Origin: Hirudo medicinalis
Taxonomy: Eukaryota; Annelida; Clitellata; Hirudinida; Hirudinidae
Assembly: GCA_011800805.1 (NCBI GenBank)
Contig: MPNW01000220.1
Location: 279,728 to 299,727 of the forward strand
DNA length: 20,000 nucleotides
Direction: 5' to 3'
Part shown: piece by piece, positions 8,801-16,787 of the stretch
Position numbering within the stretch: the first letter of the stretch is position 1
How the letters are laid out: each line of letters opens with the position of its first letter
Program-made: the position numbers and the translations under genes
Notes under the pieces: model-generated
Told to the model about the DNA's origin: nothing
The model's database searches: none
What the model saw: only the letters and a program-made list of their open reading frames with translations

Positions 8801-11800
8801 ACAAATATAACAACCCCATAACAAATGGCTGGTTGGGCATATAAATATACTGATGTACAATATAATGCACATTTACCAATGCATGTGTAATGTTGTTACC
8901 TTACATACAGTCAGATCATCATCATCATCAACACCTCCAGGATGACCAGTACTTGGGCTGTCGACTTTTTTCGGAGAGGTCAATGGAAGTGGACGAGGAG
9001 CTGCTGAGGAAAATTCAGATGTACGAGGAGGGCTCCAAAGGGACATTGAACCCCATATTTGCAACATTCCTTCCCCATTGGTTTGAACTCTGCTGCAGGA
9101 CTAGTGAGTGTTGCTGTTCATAATAATAATAATAATAATAATAATAATGTAATTGGAACCTGGTTATAATTATGCAATTATTATTAATATTAATAATTAA
9201 TGAAATTATTATTATTACATAATTATTATTTATTTACGATGATTATTATAATATTTATTTTTTATAAACCAATTTATAATTAATTTTAAATTTTTAAATT
9301 GGTTTCTTAAAAATCAATATAATTTATCAATATATTTAATATATATAATATAATAATATATATTATTATAATAATTATTATTATAACAACCAATACATTG
9401 TAATATTATAAATAGATTATAGATTAAATAAATTGAATTAAAATAGCACTTAAATTCTGACAGGCACTCCTTCTGTTTCCAAGCACCAGTACTCGCTGGT
9501 CAGCTTCCCAGCGGTCGAACTGTTGCTTCGGAAAATCCCGGAGATGTTGACGGATCAGCTCGGCGACGTCGACGTCGCGTTCTTTCGGGAAAAATCCGGC
9601 TCCTCTCCAGACTCGGATCCGGTTTACGAGCCTTTTGGATTCGGCAGAGATTTGGTGAGCGTCGCCTGTTTTCAGTTATTACCTGAGGTAGGTCGAGGTT
9701 TGCAGGCGTGCTGACGTGAGGTTCTCGTTCGTTACTAGGGGTCGTTGAGGTGAAATTCAATTGAGTTGAATTTGTGACATTCAAACTCATGCTCCGAGGC
9801 ATTTTTATTTTCCAGATGCACAGTCAGAGCAGTTTTGATGAGAACCAGAACCACATGTGCAACAGCAAAATTTCCACCCATCGCGACGGTAGATTCGTCA
9901 TAGTCTGTCGAAACGTTTCCCAGTGGAGACAGTCGTTGGACAATTGCCCCTCCTTCGTCGCCCGATCGGCTTGCAGCAGGACGACTTCTCTCCAATCGCC
10001 TGCTCCTCAAAGGACGAGTAAATTAATTGGATCACGTTCTCCCTTATTTCTTGCGATTTCTAGCTTAAAATAGGCAAATGAGTATTCAAATGAGATCTTC
10101 CACTGATGAAATGCAGGCAAGATCACCTACAAGAAGTTTCCGGCTCTCGACGAGGATTCGAAGCTGAGGTCCGACTCGTCCTTCAGTCCTCTCTTCCTCC
10201 CCGAAAAGATGTTTGTGCCCAGGCAGTTCCTCTTGCTCATCACTTGTGCCAAGAAGTCGGTCTGTGTGCTCCCCTGACATTTCATTGAATGATTTTTTAG
10301 GATGTGTAATGTTTATTAGTATGTAATGTAATGTCATGTAATGTTTATTAGTATGTAATGTAATGTCATGTAATGTTTATTAGTATGTAATGTAATGTCA
10401 TGTAATGTTTATTAGTATGTAATGTAATGTCATGTAATGTTTATTAGTATGTAATGTAATGTTTATTTGTTGCAACAATTTGTGATTTGTGAAAAATTAA
10501 TATTTCAATGTTACACAAATTGTTGTGAAAGCTCAATGTTGTTTGCATCATCATCATCATCATCATCACCACCACCACCACAGATGACTCTGTACCAGTA
10601 TAACCTGAGTTCTGATGTGGTGGGCAACATTGACAAGCAGATGATGAAGCACATTTACTGGCACAATGCACGCTCGCACGTGCTCAACTGCATTGCTTCT
10701 CAGAAGATGGGGCTCTTCCACCACACCCATTATTCCGAGCCCCCGCCGGAGAAGTTCCCGCGGTTCACCAACAACCAGGTGAGAGTTGGCCGCTTCTGAA
10801 ACTGCTATCGACTCCGTCGGTGCTCATCCGTGTTTGTCGTTTCTTAGCAGCTTCAAGACCCGAATCCTTTCTTGATGACCATGACGGAATTCGATCAGCT
10901 CATCTCTCATGCAATCATCCCGTCCAACGTGAGCTCTCAGAAGATGAGAAATCGTAGCGGAAGCATGGCCATTTCCAAGGCCGGGCACGCCGGAATGGCG
11001 CCCCTCGTGAACGCGACGCCCGTGCAGACCGTGCTCGATCATCTGTACCTCGACTGCAAGCCCTCGCTGCCGACGCACCTCGACCGACCGCTTCTCGCCA
11101 GGAGGGACAAACTGCACGAGCAAGGCTGCCAGGCCAATCGGATGAAGAACGATATAAAACAAGGTTTGCAGTCGGCTGCTGGCTTGCACGATGACAATGG
11201 TATTTATAGTTCTCGATTAAACTACCTTAGAAACGACAAGAAACGAGAGGATGCAGAAACTGTATGGCTTGTGTGAGGGCAGGAACACCCACCAAACACT
11301 GACTGTGAGTGACTTTGAACTGAAACATGGCAGTTGTTTTATTTCCACTTGGTTGAAGTTTGAAATTTGAAATTTGTTTTTGCTCGTCGTCGTGTCATAT
11401 TTGCAGGTGAGAAGTTGGCATTGAAATTTGAACTCGATATATTCGTTTGCAGTGCACGCGTAATGATCATCATGGTTGCTGTTGCTGTTGCTGTTGTTGT
11501 TGTTGTTACACAACACAACATAGCATGACACAACAAGAAACATGAAACACAACACAACATGGTTGATTTTTTTATTGGAACTCATCCCAACCTTATCATT
11601 TAATAGTAACATGAATGTTAATAAGATTGCCATCATCATCATCATCACTGAACCTCTGACAGTTGAGCCCAAGTGACCTTGACCTGCTGAAGAAATCCTC
11701 ACGAGTCCTTCATCAGGTCATGTCCCCATTGCTGTTCAGCCCCATTTGGCAGAGGGAATCTCCTCTCACCACTGACTCCTCCTTCTTCATTCCATCCATC

Positions 11801-13374
11801 ACCACGGCTACCACGACTGGCACCAATCAGAACGAGGGGTGCAACCAATTTGAAAAGAAGGTAAAGTCTAGGTCTATTAAGCTTAAGATCATCTTGTAGT
11901 GTATGGAGCATGTATTATTATTATTATTTAACATTATTAATATTATTATTATTAGTAGTAGTATTAATTAACATTATTATTATTATTATTATTATTATTT
12001 GATACTATTATTCACATTATCATTGTTGTTATTATTCAACATGATTTTTTATTATGCATCACTATTTCTATCGCTTTCAGAGATCCAGACAAAGTTCCGG
12101 GTCGAGTTTGAGGAGCAAGAGGTCGGACAGCATGGAGCAGACGGCCAGGAGGCTGATGGGTGCCATCCTCACCCCCATCTCGTCGGCTGCCGGAAGCAAC
12201 CAACCCACGATCATCGCCACCACCTCCAGTGGAGTCTCTTTGGACCAAATGGTTCCCAGGTCCACCCATCACGGGCCTCTTCTGCACCAGTTGTCACTCC
12301 CTATGGTGCACACCAGAACTCAGCAGGTTGGCATGGAAGCCGTGTTGGCGATTATGATAATGATGAGGAATTGGTGGAACGATCGAATGTGTCAGAGAAT
12401 GGCAGATCTTTAATTTAGATGTTTATTGCTCGCCTCGCTTTCTAAATTTTGTTTCTGCTTCGTCGCGAGAGCAGGCAACCAGAGAATTTGAGTCGGAGTG
12501 GCACAAGAAGATCTGCCACTACATGAGCAAGCAATACATCAGCTACCTGAGCCCGTTCTATTTTTACCCCCTCAAAGTCGTCGAGCCCAGCCAACAGGGG
12601 GGAGGTACCGACGATAAGAAGGGGTGAGCTGTTTTTAACTTTTTAATTTATTCATTTTCAATCTCATTGCACCTCCCCTTGCATCCGTTTTATAGCTCAT
12701 CTGCCAATTAATCGTTCTTGAAAACAAAGTTCTCTCCGTGAATTCATCTGCTCGTCACACCTGTGATGTAATGCAATGTAATAACCTAATGGAATGTAAT
12801 AATGTAATGTAATGTGATGTAATGATGTAATATAATACAATGTAATGTCATATAGAATAATGATGTAATGTACCATAACAATGTAATGTCACATGATATA
12901 ATGTAACGTAACAATGTAATGTCACATGATATAATGTTGTAATGCAATGTAACGATGTAATATCACGCAATGTAATGATGTAATTTATTGAAGTGATTCA
13001 ACGTCACGTCGTTATTGCTGACAGGTCGACGTCATCTCCGAGCAATTGCAGCACCTCGTACATGCACAAGTCCTTGCAAGGGGGACTCATTCTGGTGGAG
13101 GTGGGCTTCCTTCCCACTCACTTCTATGTCACCATATTTGCATTCCATGCACCCACCTCGTCCATCAACACACAGGTGATTATGATGATGATGATGATGA
13201 TGACATTGATTGTAATTGTGATGATGGTTGTTGTGATAGTAATGATGAAGTTATAGAGTTTAATAATAAATAGTGAATACTACTACTACTGCTAATGCTA
13301 GTGCTGCTGCTGCTGCTACTACTACTACTACTACTACTAATAATAATAATAATAATGATAATAATAACATAAAT

Positions 13375-13410
<36 letters not shown>

Positions 13411-16400
13411 TATGAATATGTGAGTAACGTAACACCTTGATATCGTGAACATAATCATGTGTTTGCCAGTTGAGCGTCATCTTCACGGATGAGTGCGACA
13501 AGATCAAGGACGCCATCCACCTCAACTCTTACTGCCATGACTTCCACCTCAGGGTGGTTCAGACCTTTGTACAGAACGAGTCCTCCCCCGAGTCCACCAT
13601 CCTGCCCCTCCACTACCCTGTCACGAGGTACCTCAGGGAGGTGGTCAGCTATTTCCCTTACGAACCCAACTACTCCTGGAATTATGTACACGAAGGTAAT
13701 ATTTTTATAATGACTTTGTTATTATATGTGATAATATTAACGTGAGAAATTATTGTTAATTGCAACTTTTATTAATATTATTAATAGCTTATAAAATATA
13801 AGCTATATTATTAATATTATTAATAGCTTATAAAATATAATATAAGCTATTAATATTATTAATATAATTAATAAAATATAAGCTAAAGAAAATAATGTTG
13901 AGTAATGAGAACTTGATGTGCCACTGCCAGAGAACATGTCGGTCCCGTGCGGGAGCAACTCCCCCCGACAGCTGTTTGAGTACATGAACAAGAATGCCCC
14001 CAACATGAAATCCATCTCCATGAATCCATTTATGTCTGAAGAGGACTTGGTCAGTTTGTTGTTGATGTTGATGCCATTGCTGTTGTTGTCCTTGTTGATC
14101 TCGGAAGTAATTGGATGTCGAACACAACCAAATTGCAGCTTGCTTCGAGAGAGCACGCCCTCATGTGCCCTCTGGTGCTGACCGACGAAGAGTGCGCACG
14201 CCACAATGCCAACTTCGGCGACCTCCAGACCTTTGACATCGGACTCCTAGTGGCTCTCGGAGACAACACGGCCGCTCCTCCCTTTGGCGAATCTCTTCTC
14301 TTCCTCAAGTTCTGGATTGTCCTGACCAATCGCTATCAGATTTATCCGAAGGACAGTCTCGAGAAAAAAAGGATGTCCTCTTCGTCCTCCTCGTCACCGT
14401 CCTCTTCGGCCACGCAGTCCCCATTTTTCCATTCTTCCAAGCAGTGTGCAAGTAGGCTTACATGGATGATTTGGCAAAAAATTATTTAGCAGACGATGTT
14501 GTAACACTTTATGCTGATAAGTACTTCTGCTGCTAATGTTGGTAGTTATTTTAACATTACCGATCGGTATCGGGTAATCGGTAGCACGATCAGCTGTTAC
14601 GTTACATTGATCAGATCCATCAAGAGCTGAAATCCTGGGGAAGTCCCTGGCCAAACTGAGGAGGGAACAAATGGACTACCTCGGGTACTCGAACATCCAT
14701 CAAATTCCTCTCTACATCATTTTGAGACCTGTCATCATCATCGCCAGGTGGGTCGATGCTAGGACGATTGAATGGATGGACAGATGGATGGATAGATCGA
14801 TTGATAAAAGTGGCTGGAAACAAGTTTAAATAGGAAATTCAATGTTGAAACAATTATTTTAATGTGATTGCCATCAAGTAAAAGCACAATCAGTCATTAC
14901 ACAAATAATTAAATATATTCACTAAAAAATTATTTTAATAATATATATTAAAAATAAACAACAACAATGTCAATGATAAAATCATCAGAGAGAGGATAAA
15001 AAAGATGGCGGCCGAAATGGTTCGGTACTGCTACAGGGACCACCTGTGGATGAGGCTCTTGGTGTCCGACGAGGAGTCCAGGAGGAAGAGGAAGACCGGA
15101 GAAGTTGAAGAGTCCAAGGACCCTGTAAGAGATCATTAGTATTCATTAGTGGTCCTCATTATGTCAGATCATTAATATTCATTGGTCCTTTCATGTCAGA
15201 TCATTAATATTCATTTGTCCTCATTCTTTGATAAGAGCTCTTGTATGGTCACTAGCACTAAGCTGGTGTCAATGTCAATGCAGGAGCAAAACTTAGTTTG
15301 TTCGAAGCTCGCAACTGCACACGAACTCCAACGAGACCTTCGACGAGAGAAGTGCCACGATTTTTAAAAATAACGGTTTTTTTCACCGCGATGATCGTCG
15401 CGATCACCATCATCAGATCATTACCATCGGTGCTTCTAACATCGTCGTTGTTATTGTTTCAGGCAATGGCCAAACTGAATTGTTCCGAGCTGAAAATCTT
15501 GCTGAACCTCGTTCGAACTGATGACCTGTGCAGGGTCGACCCCCGGCTGCAGCCCATGCTCGAACTGCCCGCGCCCGTCGTCCAACAACTACTCAATGCT
15601 CTATTGGACAGGTTCAAGACCGATTCAAGGTATTTCACTGAGTCATTGGACGTCAACAGCATGAAGAAGTATCTGGTTGGTTGACCTTTGAAGGCTCCTT
15701 TGAATTTGCGATGTTGAAATTTGTTGTGGGTCTATTTTTTAATGATGTGAATTTGCCAATTTTACGATTTTTTGATAATTTTGAGGTTTAAGGTAAAATT
15801 ACAATGTTACAAATAATAATAATAATAATAAATATGATCATAATTATTATAATTATCAGTTATTATGATCGTAATAATAATTACGTAATAATCAATTAGA
15901 GGAATTTGAATTACAGGTCATATTGAATCCTAATGCTTTGGACATCTGCATCATGTTCGAGGTCGAGGATCCGAGGAGAGATGCGGTCGGTTGACAACGA
16001 GTTACGAATATTCATGACTGCCGTCGATAACTACGAGTTATTATGATTACCATAACCTCGACAAGGATGAACTGACCGTCGTTAATATGCACGAAGTACT
16101 GCAGGCTGAGTCGTGTTTATTGTCGTAAGACTGCACGATCGCTCGTCGCGATCGGATTTACGACTTTACGCGGCCGCGAGATTGCATATTTCATCATTTC
16201 CTATTTGTCGAGTGGCTCTCGTCGAAGGTCGAAGAGTTCATCATCGTCTGGCTGGTCTCTATTGTTGAAATTATTAGTTAAGCCTATATTTTTAATATTT
16301 TTATTTGTATTATTAATGTTTTCATTGTAATTGCTGTCTATTTATGCATAATTCACTTTACGATTGTTTCAAATGCCTCCATCAATTCACCTGACAATTC

Positions 16401-16787
16401 ATCACCAGTCTTTTTCCTTTCTGAATTCCTTCTCACTTCAGAAGCAATGAAGGGAGCTTTCAATCATCCATTTCAATCATCCTTCCCGCTCACAACCTAA
16501 TTCAATCCAGTCATTTCTTCCGCATTTCCGAGTCGATCCGTCAAACGTTTTTCGAAATCTCCGAAAGCTTGTTTTTCTGACCTCCGACATTTCATTTGAC
16601 CTCACAGGAAGGCAAGGTCACGAGCCACGTCCTCCCTCGACTGACCCTCGTCATCAGAGAGGAGACCGAACTCAAAAAGGACGTGAAGTGCGTCGTCCGA
16701 CAGCACGTCGAACATTTCGTCTCCGTGGCAACCTATCAACTCTGGTTGGTCGACTGGATGAAGCAAGGAGCATGGAGTGGTCCCTGA
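5760..16787 (+). CDS. SZT2: SZT2-like KICSTOR subunit, C-terminal part (25-exon model)
   Basis: SZT2 is the scaffold of KICSTOR, which anchors GATOR1 at the lysosome and restrains mTORC1 during nutrient shortage. Exon joins proposed: 5760-5815 (candidate), 6014-6179, 6350-6474, 6600-7071, 7336-7515, 7780-8013, 8311-8477, 8911-9103, 9464-9654, 9816-10017, 10117-10259, 10584-10778, 10851-11261, 11663-11860, 12081-12326, 12475-12623, 13025-13175, 13470-13695, 13931-14049, 14139-14451, 14615-14747, 14989-15124, 15463-15675, 15917-15985, 16608-16787. All introns are GT-AG and all phases match without in-frame stops, giving about 1,621 residues against roughly 3,430 in human SZT2. Identification rests on recognised family segments such as VELVSVMQKELDDKVLE, GFYLRQNLQNYL, GIACIHLAFVD, LYQYNLSSD, HVLNCIASQKMGLFHH and FTDECDKIKDAIH. 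The start lies outside the window. SZT2 proteins have few named domains, so no catalytic residues are expected. Exons are clearly more GC-rich than introns. Exons 1, 7, 13 and 22 have the least certain edges. Confidence 0.9.
5871..5920. repeat. GAT microsatellite in intron 1
   Basis: Imperfect GAT/GAC units just after the candidate exon. The Asp-rich open frame here comes from the repeat and ends in TAA. Confidence 0.85.
6014..6179 (+). CDS. SZT2: SZT2 exon 2
   Basis: The acceptor is catttcag and the donor is gtaatg. The exon starts in phase 0 and ends in phase 1. It encodes a Ser/Pro-rich linker followed by TMTVYGTCRPG, which leads into the conserved segment of exon 3. Confidence 0.75.
6350..6474 (+). 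CDS. SZT2: SZT2 exon 3
   Basis: The acceptor is catgtgcag and the donor is gtgagt. The exon completes an Asp codon and ends in phase 0. It carries DKQITVELVSVMQKELDDK and then FGRNPNSKLTVDDVH, a recognisable SZT2 segment in which a long helix precedes the FIQ motif of exon 4. Confidence 0.88.
6484..6590. repeat. Degenerate TCAT/ATTC repeat in intron 3
   Basis: Irregular TCAT and TTCA units fill the 125-base intron and supply the pyrimidine-rich run before the exon 4 acceptor. Confidence 0.7.
6600..7071 (+). CDS. SZT2: SZT2 exon 4, longest exon
   Basis: The acceptor is atctttcag and the donor is gtgaga. The exon runs from phase 0 to phase 1. Its first third (FIQRPGTQPVKLLKFF, then FGFYLRQNLQNYLILPKY) matches the conserved SZT2 core. 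The middle is a low-complexity insert rich in Pro and Ser, including the run SSSSSSLSSS. The end (DQDVLLYIRPQHDGS) returns to conserved sequence that continues in exon 5. Confidence 0.9.
7336..7515 (+). CDS. SZT2: SZT2 exon 5
   Basis: The acceptor is tgttccag and the donor is gttatt. It completes a Gly codon and ends in phase 1. GIACIHLAFVDGKGHPVQL is the strongest single SZT2 signature in this half of the gene. A Lys/Gln/Ser-rich tail follows. The donor gttatt is weak, but it restores frame with exon 6. Confidence 0.88.
7780..8013 (+). CDS. SZT2: SZT2 exon 6
   Basis: The acceptor is atgcacag and the donor is gttagt. The exon enters after one base of a Gly codon and leaves one base (T) for the next. 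It encodes GPLSLIQFAIWVCGNIDL and then LEQSVRHAIQDLVFEYRLLT, a predicted helical segment that matches SZT2, followed by a Ser/Pro-rich linker. Confidence 0.87.
8311..8477 (+). CDS. SZT2: SZT2 exon 7
   Basis: The acceptor is ttcactcag. The chosen donor (ATGGAG then gtggac) is the one giving phase 0 for exon 8, and it is non-ideal. The peptide begins by completing Trp and reads WPPALRSALPPEISRTS, later KTPNEAIFSTRNLLKD and TVTFDCDATYMEV. The frame stays open to about 8547, so a downstream donor is possible. Confidence 0.65.
8478..8910. other. Intron 7
   Basis: AT-rich. It contains an imperfect duplication of a unit resembling TTATTACTATGTTATAATCA (near 8624 and 8677) and the 18-bp tandem array at 8738-8796. 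I see no coding signal. Confidence 0.6.
8738..8796. repeat. 18-bp tandem repeat, 3.3 copies
   Basis: The unit CAGCTTCTCACAGCTCAT begins at 8738, 8756 and 8774 and is followed by a partial CAGCT. The three copies are identical, which suggests recent expansion. Confidence 0.92.
8911..9103 (+). CDS. SZT2: SZT2 exon 8
   Basis: The acceptor is ttacatacag and the donor is gtgagt. The exon begins with a CAT repeat encoding a short His run, then QDDQYLGCRLF, MEVDEELLRKIQMYEEGSK and FATFLPHWFELCCRT. It runs from phase 0 to phase 1. The His run has probably grown by microsatellite expansion. Confidence 0.8.
9104..9463. repeat. Intron 8: AAT microsatellite and AT-rich DNA
   Basis: An AAT run at 9121-9148 is followed by about 290 bases almost wholly of A and T with many short palindromes. 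No gene is visible. Confidence 0.8.
9464..9654 (+). CDS. SZT2: SZT2 exon 9
   Basis: The acceptor is ttctgacag and the donor is gtgagc. It completes a Ser codon and ends in phase 0. It encodes STPSVSKHQYSLVSFPAVE, then LLRKIPEMLTDQLGDVDVAF and YEPFGFGRDL. The exon is GC-rich against a very AT-rich upstream intron. Confidence 0.85.
9816..10017 (+). CDS. SZT2: SZT2 exon 10
   Basis: The acceptor is ttttccag and the donor is gtaaat, running from phase 0 to phase 1. It encodes a Gln/Asn-rich start, then THRDGRFVIVCRNVSQWRQS and a Ser/Arg-rich tail. A 99-base intron separates it from exon 11. Confidence 0.75.
10117..10259 (+). CDS. SZT2: SZT2 exon 11
   Basis: The acceptor is aaatgcag. Two donors are possible: AAGAA then gtcggt, or TCG then gtctgt. 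Only the second gives the phase 0 that exon 12 needs. The peptide includes KFPALDEDSKL and MFVPRQFLLLITCAKKS, a hydrophobic strand that precedes LYQYNLSSD in exon 12. Confidence 0.8.
10311..10461. repeat. 32-bp minisatellite, about 4.7 copies, intron 11
   Basis: The unit begins GTTTATTAGTATGTAATG and ends TCATGTAAT. Copies start at 10311, 10343, 10375, 10407 and 10439, all 32 bases apart and essentially identical; the last is partial. It fills nearly half of intron 11. Confidence 0.93.
10546..10583. repeat. CAT/CAC microsatellite forming the exon 12 acceptor
   Basis: About seven CAT units and several CAC units end in the CAG acceptor of exon 12, with no separate pyrimidine tract. Confidence 0.85.
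10584..10778 (+). CDS. SZT2: SZT2 exon 12
   Basis: The acceptor CAG ends a (CAT)n(CAC)n microsatellite that stands in for the usual pyrimidine tract. The donor is gtgaga. The exon is phase 0 at both ends. It encodes MTLYQYNLSSDVVGNIDK, then MKHIYWHNARSHVLNCIASQ and KMGLFHH, among the clearest SZT2 matches here. Confidence 0.9.
10851..11261 (+). CDS. SZT2: SZT2 exon 13
   Basis: The acceptor region reads ttcttagcag, so the exon can begin at 10848 (extra CAG, Gln) or 10851. The intron upstream is only about 72 bases. The peptide contains LQDPNPFLMTMTEFDQLI and LDHLYLDCKPSLPTHLDR. Donors at 11164 and 11200 would break the frame into exon 14. The donor gtatgg at 11262 keeps it, so that one is preferred. 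Confidence 0.78.
11262..11662. other. Intron 13 with GTT/GCT and CAT repeats
   Basis: Contains GTT/GCT repeats (about 11475-11507), an ACACA-type stretch in which acacaacacaaca occurs twice, and a CAT run (11631-11648) near the acceptor. Open frames across it are Thr/Ala/Asn-rich repeat artefacts. Confidence 0.6.
11663..11860 (+). CDS. SZT2: SZT2 exon 14
   Basis: The acceptor is ctctgacag and the donor is gtaaag, with phase 0 at both ends. It encodes LSPSDLDLLKKSSRVLHQVM, then SPLLFSPIWQRESPL and a Thr-rich linker ending in NQFEKK. Confidence 0.8.
11912..12040. repeat. ATT-rich microsatellite in intron 14
   Basis: Several ATT runs broken by TAG and AAC units occupy most of the intron between exons 14 and 15. 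Confidence 0.85.
12081..12326 (+). CDS. SZT2: SZT2 exon 15, Ser/Thr-rich linker
   Basis: The acceptor is tcgctttcag and the donor is gttggc, with phase 0 at both ends. The content is low-complexity: RSRQSSGSSLRSKRSDSM, then ILTPISSAAGSNQPTIIATT and LHQLSLPMVHTRTQQ. It is a linker or disordered insert, not a conserved fold. Confidence 0.75.
12475..12623 (+). CDS. SZT2: SZT2 exon 16
   Basis: The acceptor is cgagagcag and the donor is gtgagc, running from phase 0 to phase 2. It encodes ATREFESEWHKKICHYMSKQ, then YISYLSPFYFYPLKVVEPS and a Gly/Lys-rich tail. Confidence 0.85.
12763..12984. repeat. Degenerate ATGTA-type repeat, intron 16
   Basis: About 220 bases built from ATGTA, ATGTC and ATGTGA units, including two near-identical copies of AACAATGTAATGTCACATGA. 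The motif matches the core of the 32-bp minisatellite at 10311. Confidence 0.85.
13025..13175 (+). CDS. SZT2: SZT2 exon 17
   Basis: The acceptor is gctgacag and the donor is gtgatt, which opens directly into an ATG microsatellite. It completes a Gly codon and ends in phase 0. It encodes HKSLQGGLILVEVGFLPTHF and then YVTIFAFHAPTSSIN, a beta-rich conserved SZT2 segment. Confidence 0.88.
13183..13410. repeat. ATG, ACT, GCT and AAT microsatellites, intron 17
   Basis: An ATG run begins 7 bases after the exon 17 donor. ACT/GCT runs follow (13277-13338), then AAT runs (13338-13410). The poly-Ser and poly-Ile open frames on the minus strand come from these. Confidence 0.9.
13470..13695 (+). CDS. SZT2: SZT2 exon 18
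   Basis: The acceptor is tttgccag and the donor is gtaata, running from phase 0 to phase 1. It encodes LSVIFTDECDKIKDAIHL, then YCHDFHLRVVQTFVQ and YPVTRYLREVVSYFPYEPN. The FT-ECDK and YDFHLR-like stretches are hallmark SZT2 motifs. Confidence 0.92.
13765..13886. repeat. AT-rich palindromic tandem repeat, intron 18
   Basis: Three imperfect copies of a unit containing TTAATATTATTAATA and AGCTTATAAAATATAAGCT. The latter is itself an inverted repeat, so each copy could form a hairpin. Confidence 0.8.
13931..14049 (+). CDS. SZT2: SZT2 exon 19
   Basis: The acceptor is actgccag and the donor is gtcagt. It completes a Glu codon and ends in phase 0. It encodes ENMSVPCGSNSPRQLFEYM and then a Met/Asn-rich stretch ending in SEEDL. 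Confidence 0.8.
14139..14451 (+). CDS. SZT2: SZT2 exon 20
   Basis: The acceptor is aaattgcag and the donor is gtaggc, running from phase 0 to phase 1. It encodes EHALMCPLVLTDEECARH, DLQTFDIGLLVALGDN and LLFLKFWIVLTNRYQIYPK. A Ser-only low-complexity insert follows, built from TCC/TCG repeats, and then FFHSSKQCA. Confidence 0.87.
14615..14747 (+). CDS. SZT2: SZT2 exon 21
   Basis: The acceptor is cattgatcag and the donor is gtgggt. It completes an Asn codon and leaves two bases (AG). It encodes AEILGKSLAKLRREQMDYLG and then HQIPLYIILRPVIIIAR, a helix followed by a hydrophobic strand. Confidence 0.8.
14766..14810. repeat. GGAT/GATA tetranucleotide repeat, intron 21
   Basis: Imperfect GGAT, GGAC and GATA units just downstream of the exon 21 donor. 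Confidence 0.6.
14989..15124 (+). CDS. SZT2: SZT2 exon 22
   Basis: The donor is gtaaga in phase 0. The acceptor lies in atcatcagagagag, with no pyrimidine tract. A start at 14989 or 14995 keeps frame, and 14989 follows the only CAG. The peptide includes IKKMAAEMVRYCYRDHLWMR and LLVSDEESRRKRK. Confidence 0.72.
15131..15232. repeat. Tandem repeat of about 33 bp, intron 22
   Basis: Three copies of a unit with GATCATTAATATTCATT and GTCCT. They begin at 15131, 15167 and 15199, so spacing is 36 and 32 bases. Confidence 0.85.
15463..15675 (+). CDS. SZT2: SZT2 exon 23
   Basis: The acceptor is attgtttcag and the donor is gttggt, with phase 0 at both ends. It encodes MAKLNCSELKILLNLVRTDD, then DPRLQPMLELPAPVVQQLLN and SLDVNSMKKYL. 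This helical part lies near the SZT2 C-terminus. Confidence 0.85.
15917..15985 (+). CDS. SZT2: SZT2 exon 24, short exon
   Basis: The acceptor is gaattacag and the donor is gtcggt; 69 bases, phase 0 at both ends. It encodes VILNPNALDICIMFEVED and then PRRDA. The preceding exon ends KKYL, and the joined KYL-VILNP strand matches the family layout. Confidence 0.8.
15986..16607. other. Intron 24, no gene seen
   Basis: At 622 bases this is the longest intron inside the modelled gene. It is less AT-rich than the others near 16040-16210. A short open stretch near 16017-16130 has no usable splice pair that I trust. Nothing else is recognisable. Confidence 0.5.
16608..16787 (+). CDS. SZT2: SZT2 terminal exon 25
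   Basis: The acceptor is gacctcacag, in phase 0. It encodes EGKVTSHVLPRLTLVIREET, ELKKDVKCVVRQHVEHFV and YQLWLVDWMKQGAWSGP, then TGA at 16785-16787. I take it as the native C-terminus because the conserved strand-plus-helix ends just before the stop and non-coding repeat follows. Confidence 0.85.
   Translation, partial: EGKVTSHVLPRLTLVIREETELKKDVKCVVRQHVEHFVSVATYQLWLVDWMKQGAWSGP

Noticed and set aside
10311..10461. Possible CRISPR array
   Set aside because: The 32-bp units are contiguous with no unique spacers and sit in a eukaryotic intron; it is a minisatellite.
13180..13458. Minus-strand Ser/Ile-rich open frame
   Set aside because: It comes entirely from the ACT/GCT/AAT microsatellites of intron 17.
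16017..16130. Small frame in intron 24 reading YHNLDKDELTVVNMHEVLQ
   Set aside because: It looks protein-like, but it has no credible acceptor, stops soon after, and the direct join of exon 24 to exon 25 is already in phase.
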